This document shows positions 1 to 21,817 of a stretch of DNA of 64,000 bases, one piece after another. The stretch lies in contig NMRB01000141.1 in NCBI GenBank assembly GCA_002633025.1, positions 313,700 to 377,699 of the forward strand, given 5' to 3'. The notes beneath the pieces were generated by a model, which had not been told where the DNA came from, did no database searches, and worked only from the letters and a program-made list of their open reading frames with translations. Position numbers and translations under genes: made by a program. The stretch is from Notospermus geniculatus (taxonomy: Eukaryota; Nemertea; Pilidiophora; Heteronemertea; Lineidae). How positions within the stretch are numbered: the first letter of the stretch is position 1; each line of letters starts with the position of its first letter.

Positions 1-2
1 GG

Positions 3-138
3 TTTAAGCGGTGAATCCACTGATGCGATTTTGGCTTGCGATCCCTTACGATCACCTTATGAGGACTTCCGATTGCCATATAAGGTGATCGCAACCCCGT
101 CTCAAGCCAAAATCGTTTCAGTGGATTCGCTGCTTTAA
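3..138. repeat. Foldback (hairpin) element, about 135 bp
   Basis: The two ends are imperfect reverse complements of about 60 bp. The left arm contains GAATCCACTGA followed by CGATTTTGGCTTG; the right arm carries CAAGCCAAAATCG followed by TCAGTGGATTC. The centre also pairs (CGATCACCTTAT against ATAAGGTGATCG). It has the form of a non-autonomous MITE. No coding potential is seen. The family is not recognised. Confidence 0.75.
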
Positions 139-399
139 TGTGCAGTAAACATCGGTGTAAACACCAACTTTGAAAACACTCAATGACACCAAAGTTCAGT
201 ACCAAATTTGTTGCTTCTGTTCATTTTCACTGCTGCAATCAGGACACCTCTCAATCAAGGACAAAACTGATCAGTCTTGAAGGTCTCCCATTATGAGATG
301 TGCCAGAACTACTGAAATGGCAAGAGCCCTGTATAGTGCTGCCATCTTGAGACAGAGCTGAGTAACTAGATCAAGTTTTGCATTTTGGTCCATTTTCAG

Positions 400-519
400 G
401 AGGTAAACACCAAACAGGACAAAATAGCACAATTGGAGAAAGAAAAATCTTTATTGGTGCGAGAATTGTTTGAGGAGCGTGCCAAACGCCGGCCTGTCGA
501 GGATGCCAGCATCATGTGA
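400..519 (+). CDS. Last coding exon of an unidentified coiled-coil protein gene (partial)
   Basis: A TTTTCAG acceptor ends at 399 and an open frame of 39 codons runs to TGA at 517-519. The peptide has a charged heptad-like helix (IAQLEKEKSLLVRELFEER), then a basic patch (AKRRPVED), and ends in S-I-M, which fits a class I PDZ-binding tail (S/T-x-hydrophobic). The other two frames are closed by stops (TAA near the start, TGA about 70 nt in). Upstream exons lie outside the window. AATAAA-type signals near 1921 and 1975 could end its 3' UTR. I do not recognise the gene. The alternative is a chance open frame after a cryptic acceptor, but the peptide composition argues for a true exon. Confidence 0.55.
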   Translation, partial: EVNTKQDKIAQLEKEKSLLVRELFEERAKRRPVEDASIM

Positions 520-2524
520 CACATGTGGAACGTAGGAGAACAATCAAGAAATTCAGTGTGGTTGTAGCGTGGTCGTTGCTGATGATGGAGAGACGAAGTG
601 CTGCCGTAATTGATTCTTAAAGTCATCTAAACTCCATTTTCCATGGAAGAATTTGAGGAGATTGCTGCAGTTGAGTTGCCGCAGGTTTTTTCACCGCCGA
701 GATCTCAAAAGATGGTGCTGTCAGGCGTCATCTGGCCGAACAATGCTACAATATTGTTTTGTACCAAAAGCTCAATTTAGATTTTTAAGTGCATTTTCTT
801 TGTAGATACTGCATATTAACAGATAATACAGGAATTTAGGCATACATGTAGTGTACTGTAGTTGGTTTCAAAATCATGTGTTATAGATATTGTTTATGGT
901 TTGTACTGATGCTCTAGAGAGTTTGTCATATGCATTGCTCCAAATTTAGAAGATACAATATGAAAATATACAGATATATCCTAGAAATTTTATTCAGCTA
1001 TTGTTGTTCTCAATTAGGCAATACGTGTTCAGATAATCCTGCCAGTGCCTTGCATATCATATGTATACAGTTAGAAAGAGAAGATTCTTTGTAGTTTTGT
1101 ATATTTTCAGAGGTATATTTAAGAGTGCTCAACAAGCTTTGTGTAATAAGCTTCAACCAAATGACTTACATTCCATTTTTCTTTGAGAAGCTACGTCCTT
1201 TTGTGACTGATTGAAGAATTTAAGCATGTCGTAGTTGATACATTTTATTAGGATCAACTTGGAAGAAATCACATATGTGACCCTCCACAGCAAAACCAGT
1301 CACATGTCGCTCTTAGCTTGCAGGTTGAGACCAAATGTTTGTCACTTTCAATATTGTCTGTCTGTTATGAAGTTTGAAATGATCTATTTCTTCCATTCTC
1401 TTCTGAGTGTCATCTTAGTTCGTTGCGGCTCACCTTCTGAGGGACATGTGACTGGTTTTGCTGTGGAGGGTCACATATCAGGAATGAACTATGGACCGAC
1501 CAAGTTATTCAAGAAACTTCACTGGCAGTTGAGGGTTAATTTTTGCTCATCGATTATCAATAATCTTTATCTGATCACCGATTCAGTTCGCTGATCTCCT
1601 CGCTGTCAAATCTTTAATGTTGTAATCAATTATGTTTTAATGAGTCATCACCAATGGACCGTTTGCTGATACTGCTGGTAATTGGGTCGTTAGTAGAACT
1701 AATTAACTTGTTCGTATGCCAGTTACTAATGCTGTGCAACTGGCTCCCGGTTGATATTTATATCGTTTCATTACCAAGGCCAATCTGGTCAAAAATGGAA
1801 ATAAGTATAAATCTTGAAAGACACCTGAAACCCGTTCACATAGGTATTCTATGGAAAGCTCAAATTGAGCACTTTAAAATGAATACCTATATAGAGGGTT
1901 TACATAAGGTTTTGTTAATTTCAATAAAATTGCCATTGGCAGTGAAATGGTTAAAGGTAAAGATATAAATTTGCAATAAAGTAGCAGAAATGTTATTTTC
2001 AATACCGTAATGTATTTTTATCCTTTATTGCACCAATATCTAGAGTTTGGAAAGGGGCGAGTCAAAATGAGACTTCCTGAGGTATCCAGGTCATATCTCG
2101 AATATTTCACAAGTTCACCAAAGAATATCCCTGGGACTTTATTCACAGAGTCTGTAGGGATCCATCCATTGAATATATTAATGATGCTTCTCTCCGAGAT
2201 CAGATAATTGTCGTCTGTAAGTTAAGATAATCCCTTTACGGTAGTTCTAATAAAGGAATGGACAAGAGCCAACTATCACAGAAATAAATAAAATATAGGA
2301 TAACTCTACACAAATAGCAGTGAGTGACTGTTTTGGTCTGAATTAAAGAGTCCCATTAAAGAACTCTTATCAGGCCTCAATCACTCTAGAATGTAACACA
2401 CTGATGACTTAGAATTCACACTATCCATCCATCCATCCACACCTTCCTCTCACAAAGGTTATGCTATTCTTCTGAAGCAACACCAAAATGATAAAATTAA
2501 TTGTCCATCCTGATTTCCACTGTC
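520..2524. other. 3' UTR or intergenic stretch, no gene seen
   Basis: This AT-rich sequence follows the terminal exon at 400-519 and precedes the 3' end of BBLN on the other strand. Open frames here (for example 1235-1594 and 1654-1968) have no recognisable domain, and the first crosses a foldback element. Candidate polyadenylation signals occur near 1921 and 1975. A short CCAT run lies near 2420. Confidence 0.6.
1271..1479. repeat. Foldback MITE with 37-bp arms
   Basis: The left arm at 1271-1307 (contains GTGACCCTCCACAGC, then AACCAGTCACATG) is the reverse complement of 1443-1479 with very few mismatches. The loop is about 135 bp. No open frame survives through both arms. Confidence 0.8.
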
Positions 2525-3041
2525 TCAACTTATTTTCTTTTCCAGCGACTCTGAATTGTCTCCTTCAGCACTGTCAACTCCAGCCTTCTCCTTCACATCA
2601 CTTGTGTCCAGTTTTACATTCTCTGTATCCTCAGTCTCCTCCTTCAGGAGGTCATCACTGATACTCTCTGCAGCGCTTGCTAATTCTTCTCGCGTTTCTT
2701 TACTCGACTGCAGTAAATCTTCCAGCTTGGCGAAGAGGGAGTCGTTCCTGTGCTCCAGTTGATCAAGGCAGCCATCTAACATGTCTAGAGTGTTGTTGAG
2801 AGCCTCATACTCTGGAAATAGAATTTGAAAAGAACCATGACCGTTCGAAAATAACCATGCAATGGCTGGTTATTGTTGCGAGGACATGTATTCCTATAGG
2901 ACTCCCATCCCTGACACACCACCCAGCCCCGTCAAAATTGGAATGTTGTTCTTTACCTTGTAAGATATCCTCCATATTATCTGTGTCAGTCATGACTGTG
3001 TTGCCAGGTACAGTGTTTTCACCTCCACGCCGATTCGTCAT
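2525..3041 (-). CDS. BBLN: Bublin coiled-coil protein (UPF0184 / C9orf16 family), two coding exons
   Basis: Coding exons on the minus strand are 3041-2957 and 2811-2525, joined at phase 1 with a GTAAAG donor and a TTCCAG acceptor, giving 123 aa. The core (YEALNNTLDML, then GCLDQLEHRND and AKLEDLLQSSKETREE) matches the vertebrate bublin heptad region as I remember it. The family is a short helical protein; worm bublin is linked to intermediate filaments and lumen shape. An in-frame TGA eight codons upstream fixes ATG 3041 as the first start. The C-terminus has about 45 acidic, Ser/Glu-rich residues, so the protein is longer than the roughly 83-aa human form. It lies head-to-head with DDX39B. 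Confidence 0.9.
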
Positions 3042-3475
3042 CCTCCTGTTGCTTTGAAATGGTCAGAAATGATGTTTCAGGAAAATTAAAGCCCTTCTGT
3101 TTGGAAATTGATGTATCATGTGACTTGTCACGTGACCAAGCCACCAGATTCCTCGAAATCATTTTGCAACACATCATTTGATTGGCTCCTTTGTTCTTGG
3201 TAGGAAAAGCCATTTCCAAGATAGAAATATTCGTCTATGCTTTTTCTGTCATTTGAATACAAAGTGCATGCAAGAAACTAAGTTGAAATATATCCAGTTA
3301 CCCGGGGGTGACTTTCTATCTCTCAGTCACTTCAATTACTGACCTCATTTAGATAATTAGGTCATTAAAGGGCTGTGTCGTAACAGCCAATCAGGAAGCG
3401 TTTTACATCGTTCACTTTGTAAAAGCCTCTCGCCATCTTTGCTGTAGCTGTTCGATTGCGTCCCGAAATTAAAAG
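3042..3475. promoter_or_regulatory. Candidate BBLN/DDX39B divergent promoter and DDX39B non-coding first exon
   Basis: The two genes start in opposite directions. The + strand has a CCAAT motif (GCCAATCAGG near 3389) and a YY1-like CGCCATCTT (3431-3439). A plausible 5' UTR exon ends at 3475 with AAAAG before GTAAAAAT. DDX39B has a matching 3' splice site (TAATTCCAG ending 4669) just before its ATG, so an untranslated first exon must exist upstream. This assignment is inferred; no transcript was seen. Confidence 0.4.
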
Positions 3476-4674
3476 GTAAAAATCCCCCATCATCCGCCGT
3501 TTAACTCCGATTTATATTTGTTTGCTTCGTGTCAATAATGTACTGAACATCATAGTTTTGTTTGATTATCGTAGTATTTTGTTTAGCGGTGGGATATATC
3601 AGATTATTCTCCAAAAGAAAAGCCTGCTCGGTGAGCCTGAAGAAGCCAGCCGGCTCTTTGTTCGCAATGCACAGATGATGTACACTAGATGTACTGCGTG
3701 TATTACACACTTGGGCCTTGGCCTACATACACTTTCGCGTAGGCTTCGAGTCGGCCCTTTTCTTGCGCACCACCAACCCTCACGTAGGCTATCAAAGTGA
3801 CAGACCCCAAGTTGGCAAAAAGCCTTGCTTGTGCATGTTGTGATTCATTATTATTGGCAGCTCAAAAAGATAACCAGCATTTTGGATGATGAAATGAAAG
3901 TTTTCAGGTGTTGAAACCGGTTTTCCCACTCAAAATTTGTTGTAATATTGCTCGGTCATCATTTCGTAGCTAGCTAAGGCCTAACAGGTCTGCAGTATAC
4001 CTTGTCCGAGGTCTTGAGTTGAAATGGATTTTTATCTCCATTTAAGTATGACTTCTTATAAATCAAAGGGACCGATTCAGTTCATCATACATCATACTAA
4101 AAGACCTAGGCTCACCCAAGCCTACCGGTTCATAAGAAGACCGGAATACACCGGAATCCGCCGGAATACACCGAAATACTGCCGAAAACACGATATAAAA
4201 GGTTTATTTTCACTCTGATGCTGTAGCTTTGGTGTGTATTAATGGATACGAGGCAGATACGGGCAAGATCAGCCTCAAAATCCACGCAGACAACTTCAGA
4301 AACATCGCATCAGGTGTTTTCGGCGGGCGGCCGGCGGTCGCCATCTTGGTCGATCGCCGAAAACACCCGCCGTCGGGCGATGTTTCTGTAAGAATTGAGA
4401 CTGATATTGTACATTTTTGCATTGGATTGATATGATACATTGCCTCACTAATAGTAATACTGAAAAGAAGCCTTTTAACCATGTTTTCGGCGATATTTTG
4501 GTGTATTCCGGCGTATTTCGGTGTATTCCGGTCTTCTTACGGACCCCAAGCCTACCTGGATGAATGATGATGCCATTTTTGATGTTCACCCGAAAATTAT
4601 GTGATTGCATTTGTCATGCAATAAACCGTGTTCTTGAAACTTACATTGGTGATTGCCTTCTAATTCCAGTCACC
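3476..4674. other. Probable DDX39B first intron, no other gene seen
   Basis: The stretch holds no convincing coding exon. Its open frames on both strands are short or fall in the foldback element at 4128-4552. The 3' splice site at 4661-4669 leads into the DDX39B start exon (ATG at 4675). Confidence 0.45.
4128..4552. repeat. Nested foldback element (CCGGAATACACCG family)
   Basis: The left part at about 4134-4205 repeats CCGGAATACACCG and CGCCGGAATACACCG; the right part at about 4481-4550 is its reverse complement. An inner hairpin around 4300-4390 pairs GAAACATCGC and GGTGTTTTCGGCGGGCGG with CCGAAAACACCCGCCG and GCGATGTTTC. The 68-104-codon open frames across it are by-products of the repeat. 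Confidence 0.75.
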
Positions 4675-10779
<6,105 letters not shown>

Positions 10780-12053
10780 AAACAAGGGTTGGGATTATGT
10801 AACTTAGTACAGACTTCAGGGGATCTGCAGCAGAGTCGGTAGAATTGTGGAATGGATTGAGTTGATGATAGGACCAGCAACATTGTGGAGGGCATTATTA
10901 AAAGATGAATCAGACGCAGTCAGGGAGTCTCCACACTTTGCGAACTCCAGTGCTCCTGTAAACAGCACTTGTAAAATTCTGTTGTTATCTGGTTAGACAG
11001 TTACTATTGTAGTTCGTATTGGCAGAAAATACCTCTGCCTTGTGTTTTCTTCATGTTTTGTTCCGAATATCAACTACACGGTACAAATTTTGTCCAATTT
11101 CCTTCCATTTTCTGACACAAAGCTCTCAACAAAGTATGAAGTCGTAGCCTTTCTGCCAGTTAGACCTGATACCTTGTAATTTATTTTCTCCAGAATGTCT
11201 TCATCCTGACGTAATCGTAATTTGAACGTGCTCAGAACAAACACTGCGAATTTGCATTTACCGTATGAATTTTCTGCAATAGCGAAAATTTGATATGAAC
11301 TCAGCATCCTCCTGGGTTTCTAAATCCTGTGTTTAGGCTTGACTATTCGTACAATGGCAAAACTTCTCAGCTTTTAGAAATCAAGGTAGGCTTCTATGCT
11401 ATTTACTGTTGAAATTCTTAACAGAGTTTGTCAAGGTGGCATTCTTTTATAAAAATGTTCGTTTTTATCTTCGTTCGTTTCTCTTTGTCATTGTGAGATC
11501 TTGTAAAAAAATATTTGAAATGTCACTTGAATGTATAGATTTTAAATTGTAATTGATGCTGTGGCTAGATGTGTCATGATTATATCACATTTTGTACAGA
11601 ATAAAAGGTAAGAACTAGACAGTTGTCGATTTCCTCCTGTGAAATTGTTGAGATTAGCTGTAGAGAACCCGGTAGAGTAGTGCCTGCGCTACAGGTCCAT
11701 AGAATTGTGTTGGCTTTTACGGAAACCACTTCCACTGGCCAAGGCAAAAGCAGTTTTGCCATCCGCAGTAGTGGCACCTTCGGGACTGATGGAAGTGCAA
11801 GTTTTCATGAAGAAAAATTGACTCTGTTTTAAAACGTTTATTGTTTAGATACATAAATACAAATACATTTATACACGTGTATTCATCAGAAATGCCATAC
11901 ACAATCGTGCTGAAGGGTATGGGTTGAGTTCTGCTGTAAATTGTGGGTGTTGAATCAGACTTTCGCACACTGAACTTTGGAGAAGTTCTCTGCCTAGCAA
12001 CCATTGATATTATTTCCTTGTCGTAAATCATAATTGTCCTAACATTTCCAGCA
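10780..12053. other. DDX39B 3' UTR and convergent gap to PTGES2, copy A
   Basis: DDX39B stops at 10779 and an AATAAA signal at 11600-11605 is the likely end of its message. PTGES2 ends at 12054 on the other strand; TTTATT near 11829-11841 gives a minus-strand AATAAA. Open frames here (for example 11074-11307) look non-coding. The same arrangement is at 21818-23188. Confidence 0.7.
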
Positions 12054-14052
<1,999 letters not shown>

Positions 14053-14268
14053 CTTGTTATCTAAGCATGGGCTTCATCTTCCGGTTCCGGTGCGCATGCG
14101 CCCGAGAGAGAATCTCGTGCAATCTTTTGACGAGGTGTGTAATTTTTCGGGTATAAAGACACCGTTTTCATCAGATTGGGAGCTCCGATCACTTTAAAAC
14201 TTTGCAAGAAGTGAAATGATATTGTAACACATATTTCTACTCAATTTCAGCGAAATACGTTGAGGGAA
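14053..14268. promoter_or_regulatory. Bidirectional PTGES2/VARS promoter, copy A
   Basis: Only 216 bp separate the two start codons. CTTCCGG at 14078-14084 followed by TTCCGG is an ETS/GABP-type site, and TGCGCATGCGC at 14091-14101 is a near-perfect NRF1 palindrome. AAGATGGCAGC on the minus strand overlaps the PTGES2 ATG and resembles YY1. No TATA box is seen. A CAATTTCAG acceptor ending at 14250 implies that the VARS 5' UTR is spliced. This is typical of paired housekeeping genes. Confidence 0.75.
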
Positions 14269-14881
14269 ATGGCAGATACTGATAAAAAGGTGAACGGGCC
14301 GGAGGAACCGGCGCCGGCTGAGGATGGGGACACGGGCGAAAAAACAGCTGCCAAGCTGAAGAAGGAAAAGGCTGAGGCCAAGAAAAAGGAAAAAATGGAG
14401 AAGTTTCTGGCCAAACAACAGAAACAGGCTGAGATGAAGAAGACCAAGGGAGAGAAAGATGAGGGGAATGATGTAAGAGTAGCCGAGGTTTAGCTGAAAA
14501 GTAGGCCTAAGGGCAAGCAAAAAAATCTTTAGTTTATCGTCCTCCGCCCGCGCCAATTTTCGGCGCCGTGCCAAATTTATTTTTATTTTTTATCAGTCTG
14601 AATTTCACGCCGCGCGCATATCACAGCGCCGCCAAGTGGTAGATCTGTAAACAACAGTTTCCAAACCGTTCTCTTCATGCATTTTCAGTGCTTTTGTGAC
14701 AAAATCCAGTCTTAGATGGTTGGGGTGGTGACATAACATGCTCAGGAGGAGTTGATTTTGTAATTTCTTCGTATCAAAGTAAAATAAAAAATAAAAATAA
14801 AAAGTGCCCCCCTTGCCTACTTTCAAGAACCACTCGCCGGCTGAACCGGCGCTGGATGTTTTAAAACCATGTCAATGTAGC

Positions 14882-15139
14882 TTAAAGGAGCTGGGCGTCC
14901 AAGTTATAAACACTCACTCACTGGTTCTCTATCCACGCGACGCCTGCGGTGCTGCCACCTATTGTCGGTGATTAGTACTGACGTGAATATCGTGAGTGAG
15001 TTGCATTGGACTGGGCACCAGTCTAACGATCACGGGGCGCCACTGGTGCTGCCACCTTCATGAAGGAATAAAACTAGTTTGCCGACCATGTTTGTAAACA
15101 AACCAGCTTGTTTACAACTTCGGCGTCTAACTCCTTTAA
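14882..15139. mobile_element. TTAA-flanked MITE in VARS intron 1, copy A only
   Basis: The termini TTAAAGGAGCTGGGCGTC and GGCGTCTAACTCCTTTAA are imperfect inverted repeats, flanked by TTAA (14882-14885 and 15136-15139). The second copy (near 26152) reads GTAGCTTAATCACACACGG, an empty TTAA site. TTAA target use is typical of piggyBac-like elements. Confidence 0.8.
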
Positions 15140-16686
15140 TCACACACGGCATGTCTATTTCAGAAGAAGAAAAAGGAGAAGGACAAGGCAAGGACTGTCA
15201 TCACTTATGACAAACCCACCCCGGTGGGGGATAAGAAAGGTAAAACTGTTGGCGCATCTTCTTGGGCCTTAATATATGACCCCCCTTGGGGGTTTCTTGC
15301 ATGGGTTAAGATATTAAATCGAGAGCTTAGCACCCAAAATGTCCAAATGTCTATATTGGACGACTGTTGTTAAGCTAGAGGAAACAGCATGGTTGGACTC
15401 GGAGTGACAGGCAGTGATATTTCCACTGCTCCATTCTGACAGCCCATTGCAATAGTAGAGGTAAAAAACTTTAAATTGATTTCAGATGTGTCGGGAGCAA
15501 TGCCTGATGCATACAGTCCTAAGTATGTTGAAGCAGCATGGTACTCATGGTGGGAGAAGAGTGGATTTTTCAAGCCAGAATATGGAGTAAGTAAATAAGT
15601 TTAACCTCCCTTACCGGACACCTCTGCCAGGAGGACACTTCTCTATAAAGGACTCTGAAGTTCACTCTCAAATTTATCATTTCTAGTCATTGTAATTTGA
15701 ATAAGTTCACCTGTCTATCATTATCAAGCACAGTATTCTCCAGAACTGGAGGTGTCTTTGTATATCTAGATAAGGTGTCATGCTTACGCCACATATCGTA
15801 TTTGAAATCAGATCACTGTCCTCTCACTTGTAATGATGATATCTCTTCTAGCGAAGCTCTGCCCATGAAAATAACCCCAAAGGTATGTTCATGATGGTCA
15901 TTCCACCTCCTAACGTCACCGGGGCGCTCCATCTCGGTCATGCTCTGACCAACTCGGTTGAGGACGCTATCACCAGATGGCATCGCATGAGAGGCGTGAC
16001 GACACTTTGGAATCCTGGATGCGATCACGCTGGTATCGCGACACAGGTCGTCGTGGAGAAGAAGATATGGAAGGAACAGCAGTTGACAAGGCATGATCTT
16101 GGCCGGGAAAAGTTTGTGGAACATGTCTGGAAATGGAAGAATGAGTAGGTTTTCTGCATTGGGACGAAAGGGGCTGTTCACTTAAGGATCAATTTTACAA
16201 AATCCCAAGAACCACATTTTTGGCCTATTGGCCTGAGTAGACTCTCCAGTAGAGGCTTGTGCAGTCAGGCGTGAGGGGAGTATGACATAAGCAAGAAAGA
16301 GGCCAGGGCAATGTAATTCTTAGATTTATATTGTACAATTGAGCCTTAAGTGAACAGCCCCTTTGATGTTTCTTGAAGTGAGGGCTGAGTTTACCACTGC
16401 TCCCTGGCCTTGACTTAAACTGACAGAAACTTAGTAGTCTCAGAACAGATGATTTTCAGTGCCCTGGCTTCAAATTGGATCTTTACCAAGGTTTCACTGG
16501 ATTGAGATTGTAAGAGCTGAATTCCTTAACATTCTTTGCTTGTTTCAGAAAAGGAGATCGTATCTATAACCAGTTGAAAACCCTGGGTGGTTCATATGAT
16601 TGGGACCGAGCCTGCTTCACTATGGAGCCGGTGAGTCGACAGTCTGTCATTTCCTTGACTTATTTCTCTTGTCAAAATCCTTAATA

Positions 16687-16745
16687 CACCTCTGCCTGCA
16701 GGACACCTCTCTATTTAATAGAGAGGTGTCCTGCAGGCGGAGGTG
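16687..16745. repeat. Small palindrome in VARS intron 5, copy A
   Basis: CACCTCTGCCTGCAGGACAC continuing to CTCTCTATT pairs almost perfectly with AATAGAGAG onward to GGAGGTG. It is a 5'-shortened version of the exact palindrome at 28203-28271 in copy B. Confidence 0.85.
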
Positions 16746-17579
16746 TCCGCTAAGGGAGGTTCTATTGTATTTCCTTCATTGTCAATTTCAGAAACTCTCC
16801 CGTGCCGTCAAAGAGGCATTCATACAAATGCACGAAGACGGTATCATCTACAGAAATAATCGCCTCGTCAACTGGTCGTGTACGCTCAACTCGGCCATCT
16901 CTGATATCGAAGTAGACAAAAAGGATCTTCCTGGCCGAACTCTGCTCGCTGTTCCTGGGTACAAGGAAAAGGTGGAATTTGGTGTCCTTGTTTCCTTCGC
17001 ATACAAAGTTGATGGCTCAGGTGAGTTGAATGTAAATATTAACTCAATAGAGATGCCTATTTTTTGCACTTTCAATCTGTAGCTTAAACCGCCCTGAACC
17101 GCCAAGAAATGCCACTACATTAAACTGAATAGAGAACAGTGTAATGAGTCTAGGCGGTTTATGGTGGTATCCGTGTCTGGAGACATGGCAGATTGTGGTA
17201 GTAATTGGTGATTTTGATTTCGACATTAGAGGTGGGTATTTTTGTCAAAAAGTGTGGTCTTCTAGGCGGCTCACGGCAGGGCGGTTTAAGGCGGTATGGG
17301 CTCCATTGGGTTAAAGGCTGATTTTGTATAGAATGAAATGAAGAAAAGACTGTTGAAAGTTGATTATTTCTACGGGGTGTTTTTTTCAGATGAGGAACTG
17401 ATTGTTGCCACGACTCGTATTGAAACCATGTTGGGAGATACCGCTGTTGCTGTCCACCCCAAGGATGAGCGGTACAAACATTTACACGGCAAATTTGTGA
17501 ACCATCCTTTCTGTGATAGGAAGATGCCAATTGTTTTGGATGATTTTGTCGACAAGGAGTTTGGAACTGGTAAGTGTTA

Positions 17580-17765
17580 GGGGCGTAGCTAGCTTTTATG
17601 GCCTAGGGGGGCAAAATTTGATTGAGTCCAGAGAGTGAATCCGGAGTAGGGTCTGGGGGACCCCCAGAAAAAAATTGAAANNNNNNNNNNNNNNNNNNNN
17701 NNNNNNNNNNNNNNNNNNNNNNNNNNNNNNNNNNNGGGGCGTCCCCCACCGCTAGCTACGCCCCT
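17580..17765. mobile_element. GGGGCGTAGCTAGC MITE with a 55-bp gap (copy A)
   Basis: The termini AGGGGCGTAGCTAGC and GCTAGCTACGCCCCTG are inverted repeats in VARS intron 7. N bases fill 17681-17735. The intact second copy is at 29355-29606, which shows that roughly 120 bp of repeat sequence is represented by the 55 N. Confidence 0.85.
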
Positions 17766-18994
17766 GGGTATCATTTGACTTCCCACACTTCGCTCAGTTC
17801 CAACAATTGATGCTGTTATTTCTGTGGCTTCTGTGATCACACCTGTTATTGTGTTCTAGGTGCTGTCAAGATCACACCAGCTCATGATCACAACGATTAT
17901 GAATGTGGAACAAGGCATAACCTAAAGTTCATTCAGTGCATCAACGAAAAAGGTTTGATGACTGATGAGTGTGGCATCTTTGCTGTAAGTATTCTTGTCT
18001 GAAAATAAATTGAGACTTGGTCGTACTTCTAAGCCTTAGAATCCATTCATGTGAATTTCGTGCGGTGTGGCGCGGCATCCTTTGTCCACGACCAACGCAT
18101 CGGAAACGAACAGTGCTTGCCTCCTTTAGTACCATCTGTAAGTGGACAATTTCTCTAGGAAGGTTATTTATCAATGTTGATTATGTTGAGAACAGGTTTT
18201 GATGTGTGATTACTAGGCCCTCCCAAGTTCAGGCTATTCTAGGATGTTTAACGCAATCAGAAATTTTCGGCCACAAAAGTTTTGTCAGTCTTTCGTTACT
18301 TCTTGCATTGCAGGGCATGAAGAGATTCGATGCCAGGAAAGCCGTCCTAAAGGCCCTGCAGGAGAAGGGCCTGTACAAGGAGACCAAAGATAACCCTATG
18401 GTTGTGCCAACGTGCAGGTGAGCTTCTGTTCAGTGGAATCTTGACTCACTTTGAGTCACCTCAGCCCTAATCAGTATTCCTTGCATTGTCTACAGTCTTT
18501 ATTCTTTGGCATCAGGACTTTTAGTGTCCCTTTTTTTGCAGTCGTTCCAAGGATGTGATAGAACCCCTTTTGAAGCCACAGTGGTACGTGAACTGTACAG
18601 AAATGGCTGCTGCTGCTGTTAATGTACGTAACGTTTGCTTTTCTGATGAACAGTACACTTTAAGGGTTTCTGTACGATTTACTTTTCTGATGAACAGTAC
18701 CGTACACCTTTAGGGTTTCTGAACAATTTTCTTTTCTGATGAACAGTACACTTTAAGGGTTTCAGTACTATTTCAGGATTTGTTAGGTTTAATAGTTTTA
18801 ATGAAGTTGCCATTGGAAGTGAGAGGGTTGGTTGATTAAGTCTGCAATTTTCTTGTTAAATTGACCTAATTATTTGTTGCTTTCATCTTGATTAGGCCGT
18901 CAAGACAGGAGAACTGAAACTCATCCCTGACTCTCACAACAAGACCTGGTTCAACTGGTTGGACAACTGTCGAGATTGGTGCATCTCCCGAAAC

Positions 18995-19084
18995 AGCACC
19001 TCGAGTCAACAGTTCTTAAAACAAAACAGGTTATTTTCCTGTTCTCAGTCAATGATAATTCCCAGTTGATTTAATAACGTGTTT
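18995..19084 (-). mobile_element. Right arm of the TTAA foldback element, at the allele junction
   Basis: It is the exact reverse complement of 6003-6092 and is followed by TTAA at 19085-19088, then by the DDX39B intron 3 end and exon 4. VARS exon 11 is broken four bases upstream. Both flanks share CTCCCG with the reverse complement of 6101-6106, a possible microhomology. Confidence 0.85.
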
Positions 19085-19115
19085 TTAATGTTTGTTGATT
19101 ACTCTTTTCTTGCAG

Positions 19116-21817
<2,702 letters not shown>

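Larger units (their letters stand above)
14269..18990 (+). pseudogene. VARS1: Valyl-tRNA synthetase, copy A, cut within exon 11
   Basis: Exons are 14269-14472, 15164-15239, 15486-15586, 15852-16144, 16549-16630, 16792-17020, 17390-17569, 17860-17984, 18314-18417, 18542-18623 and 18896-18990 (broken). They match copy B exons 1-11 in length and phase with few residue changes. The HIGH signature ([14 protein letters not shown], exon 4) and the editing-domain [13 protein letters not shown] (exon 7) are present. At 18990, inside the codons for WCISR, the sequence switches to an inverted piece of DDX39B intron 3, so the KMSKS half and anticodon-binding part are absent. No stop or frameshift occurs before the break. 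It is most likely an allele truncated by assembly; a genomic rearrangement is possible. Confidence 0.88.

Noticed and set aside
396-626. Minus-strand frame of 76 codons
   Set aside because: Opposite strand of the better-supported exon at 400-519; no domain-like composition.
14260-14268. VARS start nine bases upstream (TTG in copy A)
   Set aside because: That codon is TTG, not ATG; the first ATG is at 14269 (25748 in copy B) and gives [10 protein letters not shown].
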